Shown here one piece after another: positions 43,548-51,459 of a DNA stretch of 61,126 nt. The stretch is taken from NCBI GenBank assembly GCA_964432565.1, contig CAYSOA010000012.1, positions 1 to 61,126 on the forward strand, given 5' to 3'. Both the position numbers and the translations under genes were made by a program. Position 1 is the stretch's first letter; every line of letters begins with the position of its first letter. The notes below the pieces were generated by a model. It had not been told where the DNA came from. It searched no databases and saw only the letters and a list, made by a program, of their open reading frames with translations. This DNA comes from CAIOHW01 sp964432565 (GTDB lineage: Bacteria; Bdellovibrionota; UBA1018).

Positions 43548-44414
43548 ATGGCTCAGCAGACGGGATTTGAGATCTTTCTGGGAATCGATCAGACCGGCGC
43601 AGTGCTTCCGGGCAGCGCAGGCACTCGTGCAAAACCCCTGCCCTGGGCCGCTGTCAGGCCCGAGGGCGACCGTGCACGACTTGTCCTGCCGCAAGAGGCA
43701 CTCGGACAACTGCACCTGGGGCCGCTTCGGAAGGCGCTGCACCTTACCCCCAGAAATCGAATGGCCGTGCTGGTCGACTGCGTGCTCGGCCTCCCTCCGG
43801 GAAGGCTGCGCTGGCCCGAAGTCTTGAATGAGCTGACCCACGTGACCGAACCCTTCGGCCGATCTTCTGCCGAAGCCTTTTTCGAATCCCTTCTCGCTCG
43901 GCATTCCCTATCACCAGGGACCATTCCGACTCGTCTTTGCGAAGAGCAAGCAGGAGCCAACAGTGTCTTTCGATCGCGACCGTTTCAGAAGAACATTCAG
44001 ACCGGGACTTACCGGCTTTGGCGAGACCTCGCGAGCGACCCCGATTTTCAACAATGGTCGATCTGGCCCTTCTCTCCTGGCCCAAAATCACCGGCACTAT
44101 TCGAAGGCTATCCCAGTCTTTTCTGGCGCCAGCTGGCCCAACTCCCCTCTCGGCAGCCCGACAGGCTGGCTGCCTGGCTAAAGCACGTGAAGATCCGCTT
44201 CAGCTCTTCTGACGAGCAACGCTTCTGCGCGGATGCTGACCTTGCCGACGCCGTGATGCTGGCGGCCGGAGGCTGGGTGCTCGATCGGGACGGGCAACTG
44301 ACAGAGCCGCGGCCAAACTTTTTCGCCTCCGCCGCTTACCGCAACCGGGCTCGAGTTGAAGGCTGGATCGCTGGCCTTGCCTCTCAGCCCGACGAATCCG
44401 AACCCACCGCCTGA
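43548..44414 (+). CDS. Predicted RNase H-like (DUF429-type) protein
   Basis: 288 residues. FLGIDQTGAV at 9-18 gives a strand with an Asp, VLVDCVLGLP a second Asp, EGYPSLFWRQL a Glu, and ADLADAVMLAAGGW the terminal Asp. This order fits the DUF429 group of RNase H-like nuclease folds. No experimental function is known to me. The 3' end overlaps the convergent folE gene by 31 bases. Confidence 0.65.
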   Translation: MAQQTGFEIFLGIDQTGAVLPGSAGTRAKPLPWAAVRPEGDRARLVLPQEALGQLHLGPLRKALHLTPRNRMAVLVDCVLGLPPGRLRWPEVLNELTHVTEPFGRSSAEAFFESLLARHSLSPGTIPTRLCEEQAGANSVFRSRPFQKNIQTGTYRLWRDLASDPDFQQWSIWPFSPGPKSPALFEGYPSLFWRQLAQLPSRQPDRLAAWLKHVKIRFSSSDEQRFCADADLADAVMLAAGGWVLDRDGQLTEPRPNFFASAAYRNRARVEGWIAGLASQPDESEPTA

Positions 44415-45031
44415 AGCAGGCGCCGTGCCTCGAGAGCGGGAAGCTTGTCGAGACCTCGAACCGTCTCAGTCACGGTGTGCGAGCTCTGCTTTTCTACTCC
44501 ACGCATCATCATGCAGAGGTGACAGGCGGTGACGCGAACGACGACCGCCTTGGGACGAATCAGCTCGACGAGGGCCTCGGCCAACTGCTCGGTCAGGCGT
44601 TCCTGCACTTGAAAACGGCGCGAAAAGAGCTCCACCAATCGTGGAATTTTCGAAAGCCCGAGAATCTTTCGACGGGGATAGTAGGCGACGCTTGCCTTAC
44701 CCCAGAACGGCAGCATGTGGTGCTCACAAAGACTGTAGAATTCAACGTCGCGAATCGAGACCAGGCCGCTGCCTTCGGCGGCAAAGATCCCCTCGCCGAC
44801 CGCCTCGCGCGCCGTCTTCGCGTAACCCGACAGCAGATGCCCCATGGCTTTGCGAAAGCGCTCGGGCGTCCGTTCGAGGCCCTCACGATCCATGTCGTCT
44901 CCGGAGGCTCGTAGAATTAGCGACGCCGCCATGGCGTACTGCTCGGAGTTTTCGAGAACGTGGTCGAGGGCCGGAGAGGCCTCTTCAATCGACTCAGAAA
45001 CAGCAGACTCGCGGTAAGACGTGGATTTCAT
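44384..45031 (-). CDS. folE: GTP cyclohydrolase I
   Basis: 215 residues, a homodecameric zinc enzyme that makes dihydroneopterin triphosphate for folate. SLCEHHMLPFWG has Cys102 and His105, HLCMMMRGV has the third zinc ligand Cys173. Full length with a slightly extended N-terminus. It is divergent from the B12-dependent regulator and photolyase; photolyases of this class commonly use methenyltetrahydrofolate as antenna, so co-control is sensible. Confidence 0.95.
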   Translation of the reverse strand: MKSTSYRESAVSESIEEASPALDHVLENSEQYAMAASLILRASGDDMDREGLERTPERFRKAMGHLLSGYAKTAREAVGEGIFAAEGSGLVSIRDVEFYSLCEHHMLPFWGKASVAYYPRRKILGLSKIPRLVELFSRRFQVQERLTEQLAEALVELIRPKAVVVRVTACHLCMMMRGVEKQSSHTVTETVRGLDKLPALEARRLLQAVGSDSSG

Positions 45032-45066
45032 CGTGGGAACTCCTTCTCACTCTACCCTAACCCATC

Positions 45067-45134
45067 TTGTCTTAGTTTTGATCAATTTTTTTATTAGACA
45101 ACACTTTGACAAACTCCCCCATCAGACTTTAACT
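45067..45134 (+). promoter_or_regulatory. Promoter/operator region of the CarH/LitR-type gene
   Basis: A perfect -35 TTGACA (45106-45111) stands 17 bases before a weak -10 TTAACT (45129-45134). TTGTC-type half sites cover the -35: TTGTCT at 45067-45072, its complement AGACAA at 45096-45101, and TTTGTC on the minus strand across 45107-45113. These could be operator half sites for the MerR protein acting on its own gene and on divergent folE. Confidence 0.5.
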
Positions 45135-45144
45135 GGAACAGAGT

Positions 45145-46110
45145 GTGGAAAAAATGAACATCAAGGCCGTCGCCCGACTCACGGGTCTCACCGAGCACAC
45201 CATTCGCGCCTGGGAGAAGCGCTACCAAGCGATTGCTCCCGGGCGGAGTGACTCGGGCCGACGCACCTATTCGGTAACCGAGACCGCACGACTGAAACTG
45301 CTCGCCGCCCTCGTGAGACGAGACCACTCCATCGGCTCGATTGCTTCGCTTCCAGCCGATGAGCTTCAACGGCTGCTGGATGCCTCGACCCCCGTTTCCA
45401 GCACCCTTTCGGCACCGGAGCCTCCTCGAGTCGAGCCGATGACCCGCTCCATCATCGAGGCCCTGCACCGCTTCGACCTCGACGCCCTCGCGGTTCAAAT
45501 TTCAAAAGCCGCCCTGCGTTTCGATATCCGCGCGTTCGTCTACGGGGTGGCTCTTCCGCTAATGCAGGAAGTAGGCATGCAGGTCGATTCCGGAAAGCTG
45601 CTCATCGCCCAGGAACACGCCCTCTCCGTCATGCTTCGCGACCAATTGGGGCAGATGCTCAAGATCCTCAACACCGACAACCACAGCGGACGGCGAATCG
45701 CCGTGGCCACTCCTGCTGGAGACATGCACGAGTTCGGAATCATGTTGAGCGCGATTCTCATCGCCTCGCATGGCTGGTCGGTGCAATATCTCGGGCCAAA
45801 CCTTCCTGCTGATGAACTGGCTCGAGCCTGCAGCGGATTCCAGTGCGCCGTGGCCCTGCTCGGAACCACTCCCATCCCGCCCGAAGAACTCAAGATGCCC
45901 TGGGCGGAATACCTTCGCGAGCTCGACCGACAGCTTCCCGATGCGACTGAACTCTGGATCGGCGGAGCGGCTGCGGCAGAGGGCCCCCTTTCGCGCCTCA
46001 TCCTTCGGCCGAAAACCCGTTGGATCGCCAGGCTTGAAACGCTCGAAAGCCTCATCGCCCCCTCTCAAACATCCGCCTCAAAGCGGGAAAAGGAAAAGGA
46101 CCAAAAATGA
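45145..46110 (+). CDS. MerR-family regulator with B12-binding domain (CarH/LitR type)
   Basis: 318 residues from ATG 45154 (GTG 45145 is an alternative). An N-terminal MerR helix-turn-helix (VARLTGLTEHTIRAWEKRYQ) is followed by a helical cap and a cobalamin-binding domain with D-x-H-x-x-G at Asp190, His192 and Gly195. CarH-type light sensors have Trp-x9-Glu-His in the cap; here Glu154-His155 are kept but the Trp position is Val144. In the dark such proteins bind adenosylcobalamin, form tetramers and repress; light breaks the Co-C bond. The gene overlaps the photolyase gene by ATGA, which fits a light-induced operon. The Trp change could alter light or cofactor response. Confidence 0.88.
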   Translation: MEKMNIKAVARLTGLTEHTIRAWEKRYQAIAPGRSDSGRRTYSVTETARLKLLAALVRRDHSIGSIASLPADELQRLLDASTPVSSTLSAPEPPRVEPMTRSIIEALHRFDLDALAVQISKAALRFDIRAFVYGVALPLMQEVGMQVDSGKLLIAQEHALSVMLRDQLGQMLKILNTDNHSGRRIAVATPAGDMHEFGIMLSAILIASHGWSVQYLGPNLPADELARACSGFQCAVALLGTTPIPPEELKMPWAEYLRELDRQLPDATELWIGGAAAAEGPLSRLILRPKTRWIARLETLESLIAPSQTSASKREKEKDQK

Positions 46111-47621
46111 GCGCTCCGCTGCAGCCCTGGGCAGTTCACTGGTTTCGTCGCGACCTGCGCGTCGCCGGAAATCCGGCCCTCCAATGGAGCTGGAAACAGC
46201 ACGAAGGACGAGTGGTCGGTCTCTTTTGCTTCGACTCGAAGTTCCTGTCGCGGCCTGACTTCTCGCACAACCGGTTCGCGTTCTTCATGAATACCCTCCG
46301 CGAGCTGCAGGATGAACTGCGCTCGATCGGCTCCGACCTCTGGGTCATTGACTGCCTGCCGCACGAGGCTCTTCCGAAAATTCACGCTTCACTGAAGAAG
46401 CACGGTCGCGCATTTTCGACTTTTTCATTCAATCGAGACTACGAACCTTTCGCCCGCGATCGTGATGATCGCATCACCAGGCTCGCGCAGGAAGAACTGG
46501 GCGTGACCGTGCATACCGAACGCGACCACCTGCTGATCGAGCCGCTCGAAATCGGCAAGCCCTCCAGCGGAGGATCGGCGTTCTACCAGGTCTACTCTCC
46601 TTTCGCGAAGCGCTGGTTCGAGAAGCTGGGATCGGACGAAGTTCATTCTCGAGTCGCCGTTCAGAAAAAGGGGCTGCAGTACCTCAAGAAGCGCGCCGCC
46701 GGAGACATCGACCGACACCTGTTTTCTCTGACCTGGAAGAAAATCTGGGGAGATCACCCTGCCCCCTTCAAAGAATCCCTGGAGGAGTTCGCGGAAAAAA
46801 ATCGCCCCCACCAGACCATCGAAATTCCGCCAGCCGGTTCGCTCGTGGCACTCGCGCGCCTGCAGCAGTTCAAGCGTCAAATCGAAGAGTACGGTGACCG
46901 CCGCGACATTCCATCAATCGACGGAACCTCACGGATGTCGGTTTACCTCAAGAACGGGTCAATCACTTCAGCACAGATCATCGCTGAACTCGGCCTTGAA
47001 GGTCTCGGATTCAAGAGCGAAGGCGGCCGCACGAAATACCTGAAGGAGATCGCGTGGCGTGAGTTCTACTACTCGATTCTTTTTCATAAGCCTTCCGTCG
47101 AAAAGAAGGCCTTCCTCGAGAAATACGCGGATTTGAACTGGGAGAATGACGAGCGCCTTTTCGAGGCCTGGAAGGAGGGCCGCACGGGCTATCCCATCGT
47201 CGATGCCGGCATGCGGCAGCTCAAACAGGAAGGCTGGATGCACAACCGCGTGCGCATGATCGTCGCCTCGTTTCTGACCAAGGACCTGCTCATCGACTGG
47301 CGCTGGGGCGAGAACCATTTCATGAAGGAGCTTTTGGACGGCGATCTCGCCCCCAATAACGGCGGCTGGCAGTGGGCCGCATCGACCGGCTGCGATCCGC
47401 AGCCCTATTTCCGGATCTTCAACCCCGAGCTGCAGGGCTCGCGCTTCGACCCGGAGGGAAAGTACGTCACGCGCTACGTGCCCGAGCTCGAGGGCGTCTC
47501 TCCTAAAGCTCTCCATGCTCCAGAAAAGCTGGGCGAGGCTGCCCTACGAAAACGTGGCTACCCGATGCCGGTCGTGAACCATCAGAAACAGAAGCCGAAG
47601 GCGCTGGCGCTCTTCAAGTGA
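46107..47621 (+). CDS. phr: Deoxyribodipyrimidine photolyase (class I CPD)
   Basis: 504 residues that repair cyclobutane pyrimidine dimers using blue light. VHWFRRDLRVAGNPAL is the N-terminal antenna domain start. The FAD-binding half has GRTGYPIVDAGMRQL, WMHNRVRM, DWRWGENHF and NGGWQWAASTGCDPQPYFRIFNP, which hold the conserved FAD contacts and the electron-transfer tryptophans. Complete length. Co-translated with the B12 regulator. Confidence 0.95.
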   Translation: MSAPLQPWAVHWFRRDLRVAGNPALQWSWKQHEGRVVGLFCFDSKFLSRPDFSHNRFAFFMNTLRELQDELRSIGSDLWVIDCLPHEALPKIHASLKKHGRAFSTFSFNRDYEPFARDRDDRITRLAQEELGVTVHTERDHLLIEPLEIGKPSSGGSAFYQVYSPFAKRWFEKLGSDEVHSRVAVQKKGLQYLKKRAAGDIDRHLFSLTWKKIWGDHPAPFKESLEEFAEKNRPHQTIEIPPAGSLVALARLQQFKRQIEEYGDRRDIPSIDGTSRMSVYLKNGSITSAQIIAELGLEGLGFKSEGGRTKYLKEIAWREFYYSILFHKPSVEKKAFLEKYADLNWENDERLFEAWKEGRTGYPIVDAGMRQLKQEGWMHNRVRMIVASFLTKDLLIDWRWGENHFMKELLDGDLAPNNGGWQWAASTGCDPQPYFRIFNPELQGSRFDPEGKYVTRYVPELEGVSPKALHAPEKLGEAALRKRGYPMPVVNHQKQKPKALALFK

Positions 47622-47637
47622 TTGACGCGCCATACAA

Positions 47638-47668
47638 CCAAAAGGTTCAGGAGACCAAGTCCGATACC
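47638..47668. repeat. Intergenic AAAAGGT element, loose copy
   Basis: CCAAAAGGTTCAGGAGACC followed by CCGATACC lies between phr and the SRPBCC gene. Weaker match than the copies at 26112 and 49892. Confidence 0.25.
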
Positions 47669-47724
47669 AAGTCCCACCTAGCCCTCCAGTGGATCACTCA
47701 GGGTTTGCCTGATACCGTTGGTTC

Positions 47725-48192
47725 ATGAACCCCAAACTCGACCTGTCGCTCTCCCGTACCGTTTCATCGCCCGTCTCGCACCTCTGGAGCGGATGGACGA
47801 ATCCTGAGGTCTTGAAGAAATGGTTCTGTCCGCTGCCGTGGCGAACGACCGAATGCGAAATCGACCTGCGTCCCGGCGGGCGCTTTCGAACCGTCATGCA
47901 AGGACCAAACGGAGAGCGCCAGGAAGGCGAAGGGGTGTACTTGGAGGTTGTTCCGGAGAAACGGATCGTGTGGACGAATGCCCTCGTAGCCGGCTATCGT
48001 CCGGCGCCCGCTCCTGAAACGGATGTCGGCTTTTTCTTCACGGCAATCGTAGAATTTGAATCGAAGGGCGATCAGACGCTGTATCGCGCCACCGTCCTGC
48101 ACCGAAGCGAAGCCGAACGCGACCTTCACGCGAAAATGGGTTTCGAGCAGGGCTGGGGAATCGCGCTGCAGCAGCTCGTGTCGCTCGAGTGA
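47725..48192 (+). CDS. SRPBCC/AHSA1-domain protein
   Basis: 155 residues of the START-like AHSA1 family: SRTVSSPVSHLWSGWTNPEVLKKWFCPLPW at the N-terminus, DLRPGGRFRTVMQGP in the middle, VFFTAIVEFE-type strand and ERDLHAKMGFEQGWG at the C-terminus. These proteins form a hydrophobic cavity for small ligands or stress functions; the ligand is unknown. Confidence 0.88.
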   Translation: MNPKLDLSLSRTVSSPVSHLWSGWTNPEVLKKWFCPLPWRTTECEIDLRPGGRFRTVMQGPNGERQEGEGVYLEVVPEKRIVWTNALVAGYRPAPAPETDVGFFFTAIVEFESKGDQTLYRATVLHRSEAERDLHAKMGFEQGWGIALQQLVSLE

Positions 48193-48417
48193 GCTTCAGC
48201 TCGAAGCTCCGAATCTCTGAGCCAGGAAGCCCATGATCTTGTCCGACTCATTCATCCCGCGAATGGTGCCGTGCTCTTCGAGGCGCCAGCGGGGCCCCGG
48301 CCTGACCCTGAGCCGCCGGTAGATCGGCCTTGGGGCTTCGGTGTCTTCTGCAAAACCACAAGGAAGCCAAATCCCCACTTCCAGAAATGACGCGATTCGG
48401 TAAGAATCGGGGGTCTC
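48193..48417. other. Intergenic region with a possible short minus-strand ORF
   Basis: 225 bases without a plus-strand gene. On the minus strand a frame ending at 48196 could encode about 60 residues (GTG start near 48378), ending MNESDKIMGFLAQRFGASS. Its ribosome site is poor and no family is recognised, so it is left uncalled. Confidence 0.35.
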
Positions 48418-49152
48418 ATGTCCAATTCTCAATCGTCTCTGAAGCCCCACCTCAAACTCGCCCCCGACGCCCGCTTTCAGCGCGCCATCGTTTGCGGAGC
48501 CCCCGAACGCGCGGCCCTGATCGCCTCGCAGATGGAGGGATCGGTCGAGCTGGCAAAAAATCGCGAGTACCACTCGTACCTCGGCAAGCATCAGGGCATC
48601 GACGTGATGGTGGTCTCGCATGGCGTCGGGGCCCCCGGCGCCACGATCTGCTTTCAGGAAATGATCGATGTCGGCGTGAAGACCATCATCCGTCTCGGCA
48701 CCGCAGGCGGTCTTCAGGACGAATCGCAGATCGGTGACATCGCCGTCGCCACTGCGGCAGTCCGACAGGACGGCACGACCGCCTTGATGGTTCCCGCGGG
48801 CTTTCCCGCAGTGGCAGACGCTGAAATCACTGCAGCACTCGCGGGCGCAGTGAAGGCGCGCAACCATCGCCTGCATCAGGGCATCGTCGTGACGAGCGAC
48901 CTGTTCTACCCGGCACTCATCGACGGCCAGCTGGCCACCTTTCGCGATGCCAAGTGCGTAGCGGTGGAAATGGAATGCGCGGCACTCTTCGTGACCGGCA
49001 CGCTTCGCGGCGTGCGCACGGGCTCGCTGCTGGCGCTCGACGGCAATCCGCTGCGCTGGAACGAGGGGAACTACAACCCTCACGGCGGTTCGATGGACCA
49101 GGCTGTTCGGACGGCGATCGCGGCTGCCCTGGACGCGATCGTGAAGTTTTAG
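48418..49152 (+). CDS. Nucleoside phosphorylase (uridine/purine phosphorylase family)
   Basis: 244 residues of the PNP/UDP phosphorylase family. RAIVCGAPERAALIA, RLGTAGGLQ in the phosphate-binding region, VAVEMECAALF for ribose, and LLALDGNPLRW near the C-terminus are typical. Given the nearby URC and uracil-salvage genes, uridine phosphorylase (uridine plus phosphate to uracil plus ribose-1-phosphate) is the likely activity, though specificity cannot be read directly. Confidence 0.8.
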   Translation: MSNSQSSLKPHLKLAPDARFQRAIVCGAPERAALIASQMEGSVELAKNREYHSYLGKHQGIDVMVVSHGVGAPGATICFQEMIDVGVKTIIRLGTAGGLQDESQIGDIAVATAAVRQDGTTALMVPAGFPAVADAEITAALAGAVKARNHRLHQGIVVTSDLFYPALIDGQLATFRDAKCVAVEMECAALFVTGTLRGVRTGSLLALDGNPLRWNEGNYNPHGGSMDQAVRTAIAAALDAIVKF

Positions 49153-49158
49153 GACCAC

Positions 49159-49857
49159 GTGCGAATCAATAAATTCTTCACCGAAAACGGCATCTGCTCG
49201 CGGCGCGAGGCCGACCGCTGGGTCGAGGCGGGCCGCGTGGCGATCAATGGCACCCCGGCGAAGCCGGGAGACCAGGTGGCCGAAGGCGACCGCGTCTCGG
49301 TCGATGGAAAGCTCGTTTCGATCAAGGCCAAGCGCCGAGTCGTGCTTGCCTACCATAAACCCGTCGGCATCGAGTGCACCGCCAACCCCAATGTGAAGAA
49401 CAACGTCATCAGTGAGCTCAATTATCCCGAGCGGGTTTTTTACGTCGGCAGGCTCGACGTGATGAGCGAGGGACTGCTGCTGCTGACCAATATTGGTGAC
49501 CTTGCCGACCAGATCGCGCGCGCCCGCAACCAGCACGAGAAGGAATACGAAGTCACTTTCCATCAGTCGGTTTCGGATTCGCAGATCGACCAGCTTCGGC
49601 GCGGCGTCGACATCGGCGACGAAGACCGCGGCCTGACCCTTCCCTGCCCCGTCGAAAGGTTAGGCCCGAAGCAGCTTCGCATTACACTGAAAGAAGGCCG
49701 AAACCGGCAGATTCGTCGCATGGCAGAAGCGGTCGGGCTCAACGTCGCACGACTGAAGCGCGTGCGCGTCATGTCGATCACGCTCGACGACCTGCCCGTG
49801 AACCGCTGGCGCGAGCTCTCCGATGCGGAAATTGCCGGGCTATTTCCGGACAGTTGA
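49159..49857 (+). CDS. RluF/RsuA-family pseudouridine synthase
   Basis: 232 residues from GTG 49159. An S4 RNA-binding domain (RINKFFTENGICSRREADRWVEAGRV) precedes the synthase domain: AYHKPVGIECT, catalytic Asp in YVGRLDVMSEGLLLLTN, and GRNRQIRRM. YERVF-type spacing and the SITLDDLPVNRWRELSDAE ending are closest to RluF, which modifies 23S rRNA. It begins seven bases after the nucleoside phosphorylase stop. Confidence 0.85.
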   Translation: MRINKFFTENGICSRREADRWVEAGRVAINGTPAKPGDQVAEGDRVSVDGKLVSIKAKRRVVLAYHKPVGIECTANPNVKNNVISELNYPERVFYVGRLDVMSEGLLLLTNIGDLADQIARARNQHEKEYEVTFHQSVSDSQIDQLRRGVDIGDEDRGLTLPCPVERLGPKQLRITLKEGRNRQIRRMAEAVGLNVARLKRVRVMSITLDDLPVNRWRELSDAEIAGLFPDS

Positions 49858-49888
49858 ACTTTCCCAAACGCCCCGACTGAAGCACTGG

Positions 49889-49918
49889 GCCGGCAAAAGG
49901 TGCCGGATACCGTTTTCC
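49889..49918. repeat. Intergenic AAAAGGT-CCGGATAC element, copy 2
   Basis: GGCAAAAGGTGCCGGATACC followed by GTTTTCC; AAAAGGT and ACCGTTTT can form a small hairpin. Nearly matches 26112-26134. Confidence 0.45.
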
Positions 49919-49972
49919 TTGATTCCACCTAGAAATAGGGGCAACTTTTCGTCTTTGATTCGGAGACATGAA

Positions 49973-51439
49973 ATGACGACCCCAGCTCTCATCAACTGCA
50001 CCAATTTCATCGGCGGCAAATGGACGACCGGCCGTGGGCCGACCAGCACCGTGACCAGCCCGTGGACCGGTTCCGCCATCGGCACCCTTCATCACAGCAC
50101 GCGCGAGGATGTCGATGCGGCCGTGGCGCTCGCGCGGAAGGGCTTTGAGACCTGGTCGAAGACTCCCGTCAAGGAGCGCTGCGGAGTCCTGTTCAAATTT
50201 CGCGAGGTCCTGCTCCGTGATGCCGACAAGATTGCGAAACAGGCGTCCGATGAGTGCGGCAAGACTCCCGCCGAAGCCAAGGCCGGACTCATGAAAGGCG
50301 TCGAAGTGCTCGAGTTCGCGCTGTCGATTCAGAACCTCGACGAAGGCGGCAAGATGGAGGTCTCGCGCGGAGTATGGTGCGAGTATCGCCGCGAACCGCT
50401 CGGCGTCGTCGCCGGCATCACCCCCTTCAACTTTCCCGCCATGGTTCCGATGTGGATGATCCCGATCGCCATCGGCGTGGGAAATGCCTTTCTGTGGAAG
50501 CCTTCCGACAAGACTCCCCTCACCTCGATCTTGATCGCGAACGCCGCAAAGGAAGCCGGAATTCCGGACGGCGTGCTGACCGTCGTCCAGGGGGGACGCG
50601 AGACGGTCGAAGCAATTCTTGACCATCCCGGAATCGCCGCCGCAGGATTCGTGGGCTCCTCGCCCGTGGCCCAAAAGGTCTATGAGCGCGGAACCGCGCA
50701 CGGCAAGCGCGTACTCGCACTCGGTGGCGCCAAGAACCACATCATCCTGATGCCCGATGCCGACCTCGAGATGGCCTCTCGCGGAATCGCAGACTCGTTC
50801 ACCGGCTGCGCCGGACAGCGCTGCATGGCCGCCAGCGTGCTGCTTGCCGTCGGTGACTGCGACCCGCTCATCGAGGGCATCGTCGAAAAGGCTCGGGCCA
50901 CCGAACTCGGCAAGGACATGGGTGCGATCATCACGACTCAGTCGCTCGAGAACCTGCACTCAGCCATCGACCGCGCCGAGAAGTCGGGCGTGAAGATTCT
51001 GCTCGATGGCCGCAAGGTCGCCGCCCCGAAGGGAATGGAAAAAGGAAACTGGCTGGCGCCGACGATTCTCGACTCTGTTCAGCCGGGTTCTCAGGCCGCC
51101 TGCGAAGAGCTTTTCGGACCCGTGCTCAGCATCATTCGCGTGAAGACGCTCTCGGAGGCCATCGCCATCGAAAATGCGAACCCTTACGGCAACGCCGCTT
51201 CGGTCTTCACGAGCACGGGCCCGGTAGCCGAACGCGTTGCCCAGGAAGCCAAGGCCGGAATGGTGGGCATCAACATCGGCGTACCCGTGCCCAGAGAACC
51301 CTTCTCTTTTGGTGGCATTCAGGATTCCCGCTACGGCCACGGCGATATCACCGGGCCGGACGGCGTCGAGTTCTGGTCGCAGAAAAAGAAGGTCACCACC
51401 AAGTGGTCGAATCCCACCGACAAGAATTGGATGAACTAA
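49973..51439 (+). CDS. mmsA: Methylmalonate/malonate-semialdehyde dehydrogenase (CoA-acylating)
   Basis: 488 residues from ATG 49973 with CGGAGA upstream. Aldehyde dehydrogenase fold: TPFNFPAMVPMWMIP, VLALGGAKNH and the catalytic Cys in GCAGQRCMA. VPVPREPFSFGG and the terminal KKKVTTKW are hallmarks of the CoA-dependent MMSDH group, which turns methylmalonate semialdehyde into propionyl-CoA or malonate semialdehyde into acetyl-CoA plus CO2. It is the first gene of a run leading directly into URC1, so oxidation of malonate semialdehyde from uracil breakdown is the likely role. Confidence 0.9.
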   Translation: MTTPALINCTNFIGGKWTTGRGPTSTVTSPWTGSAIGTLHHSTREDVDAAVALARKGFETWSKTPVKERCGVLFKFREVLLRDADKIAKQASDECGKTPAEAKAGLMKGVEVLEFALSIQNLDEGGKMEVSRGVWCEYRREPLGVVAGITPFNFPAMVPMWMIPIAIGVGNAFLWKPSDKTPLTSILIANAAKEAGIPDGVLTVVQGGRETVEAILDHPGIAAAGFVGSSPVAQKVYERGTAHGKRVLALGGAKNHIILMPDADLEMASRGIADSFTGCAGQRCMAASVLLAVGDCDPLIEGIVEKARATELGKDMGAIITTQSLENLHSAIDRAEKSGVKILLDGRKVAAPKGMEKGNWLAPTILDSVQPGSQAACEELFGPVLSIIRVKTLSEAIAIENANPYGNAASVFTSTGPVAERVAQEAKAGMVGINIGVPVPREPFSFGGIQDSRYGHGDITGPDGVEFWSQKKKVTTKWSNPTDKNWMN

Positions 51440-51459
51440 CGAAAGCAAGGAGAGCTCTC

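Noticed and set aside
43051..44414. A translational link between the osmC-like and DUF429-like genes
   Set aside because: They are divergent with separate starts; only the shared intergenic repeat connects them.
48196..49563. A 455-codon minus-strand frame across the nucleoside phosphorylase and pseudouridine synthase
   Set aside because: Mostly the shadow of two well-supported plus-strand genes; only the first 220 bases lie in a free interval.
49778..50959. A 393-codon minus-strand frame opposite mmsA
   Set aside because: Shadow of a clearly recognised dehydrogenase; no motif of its own.
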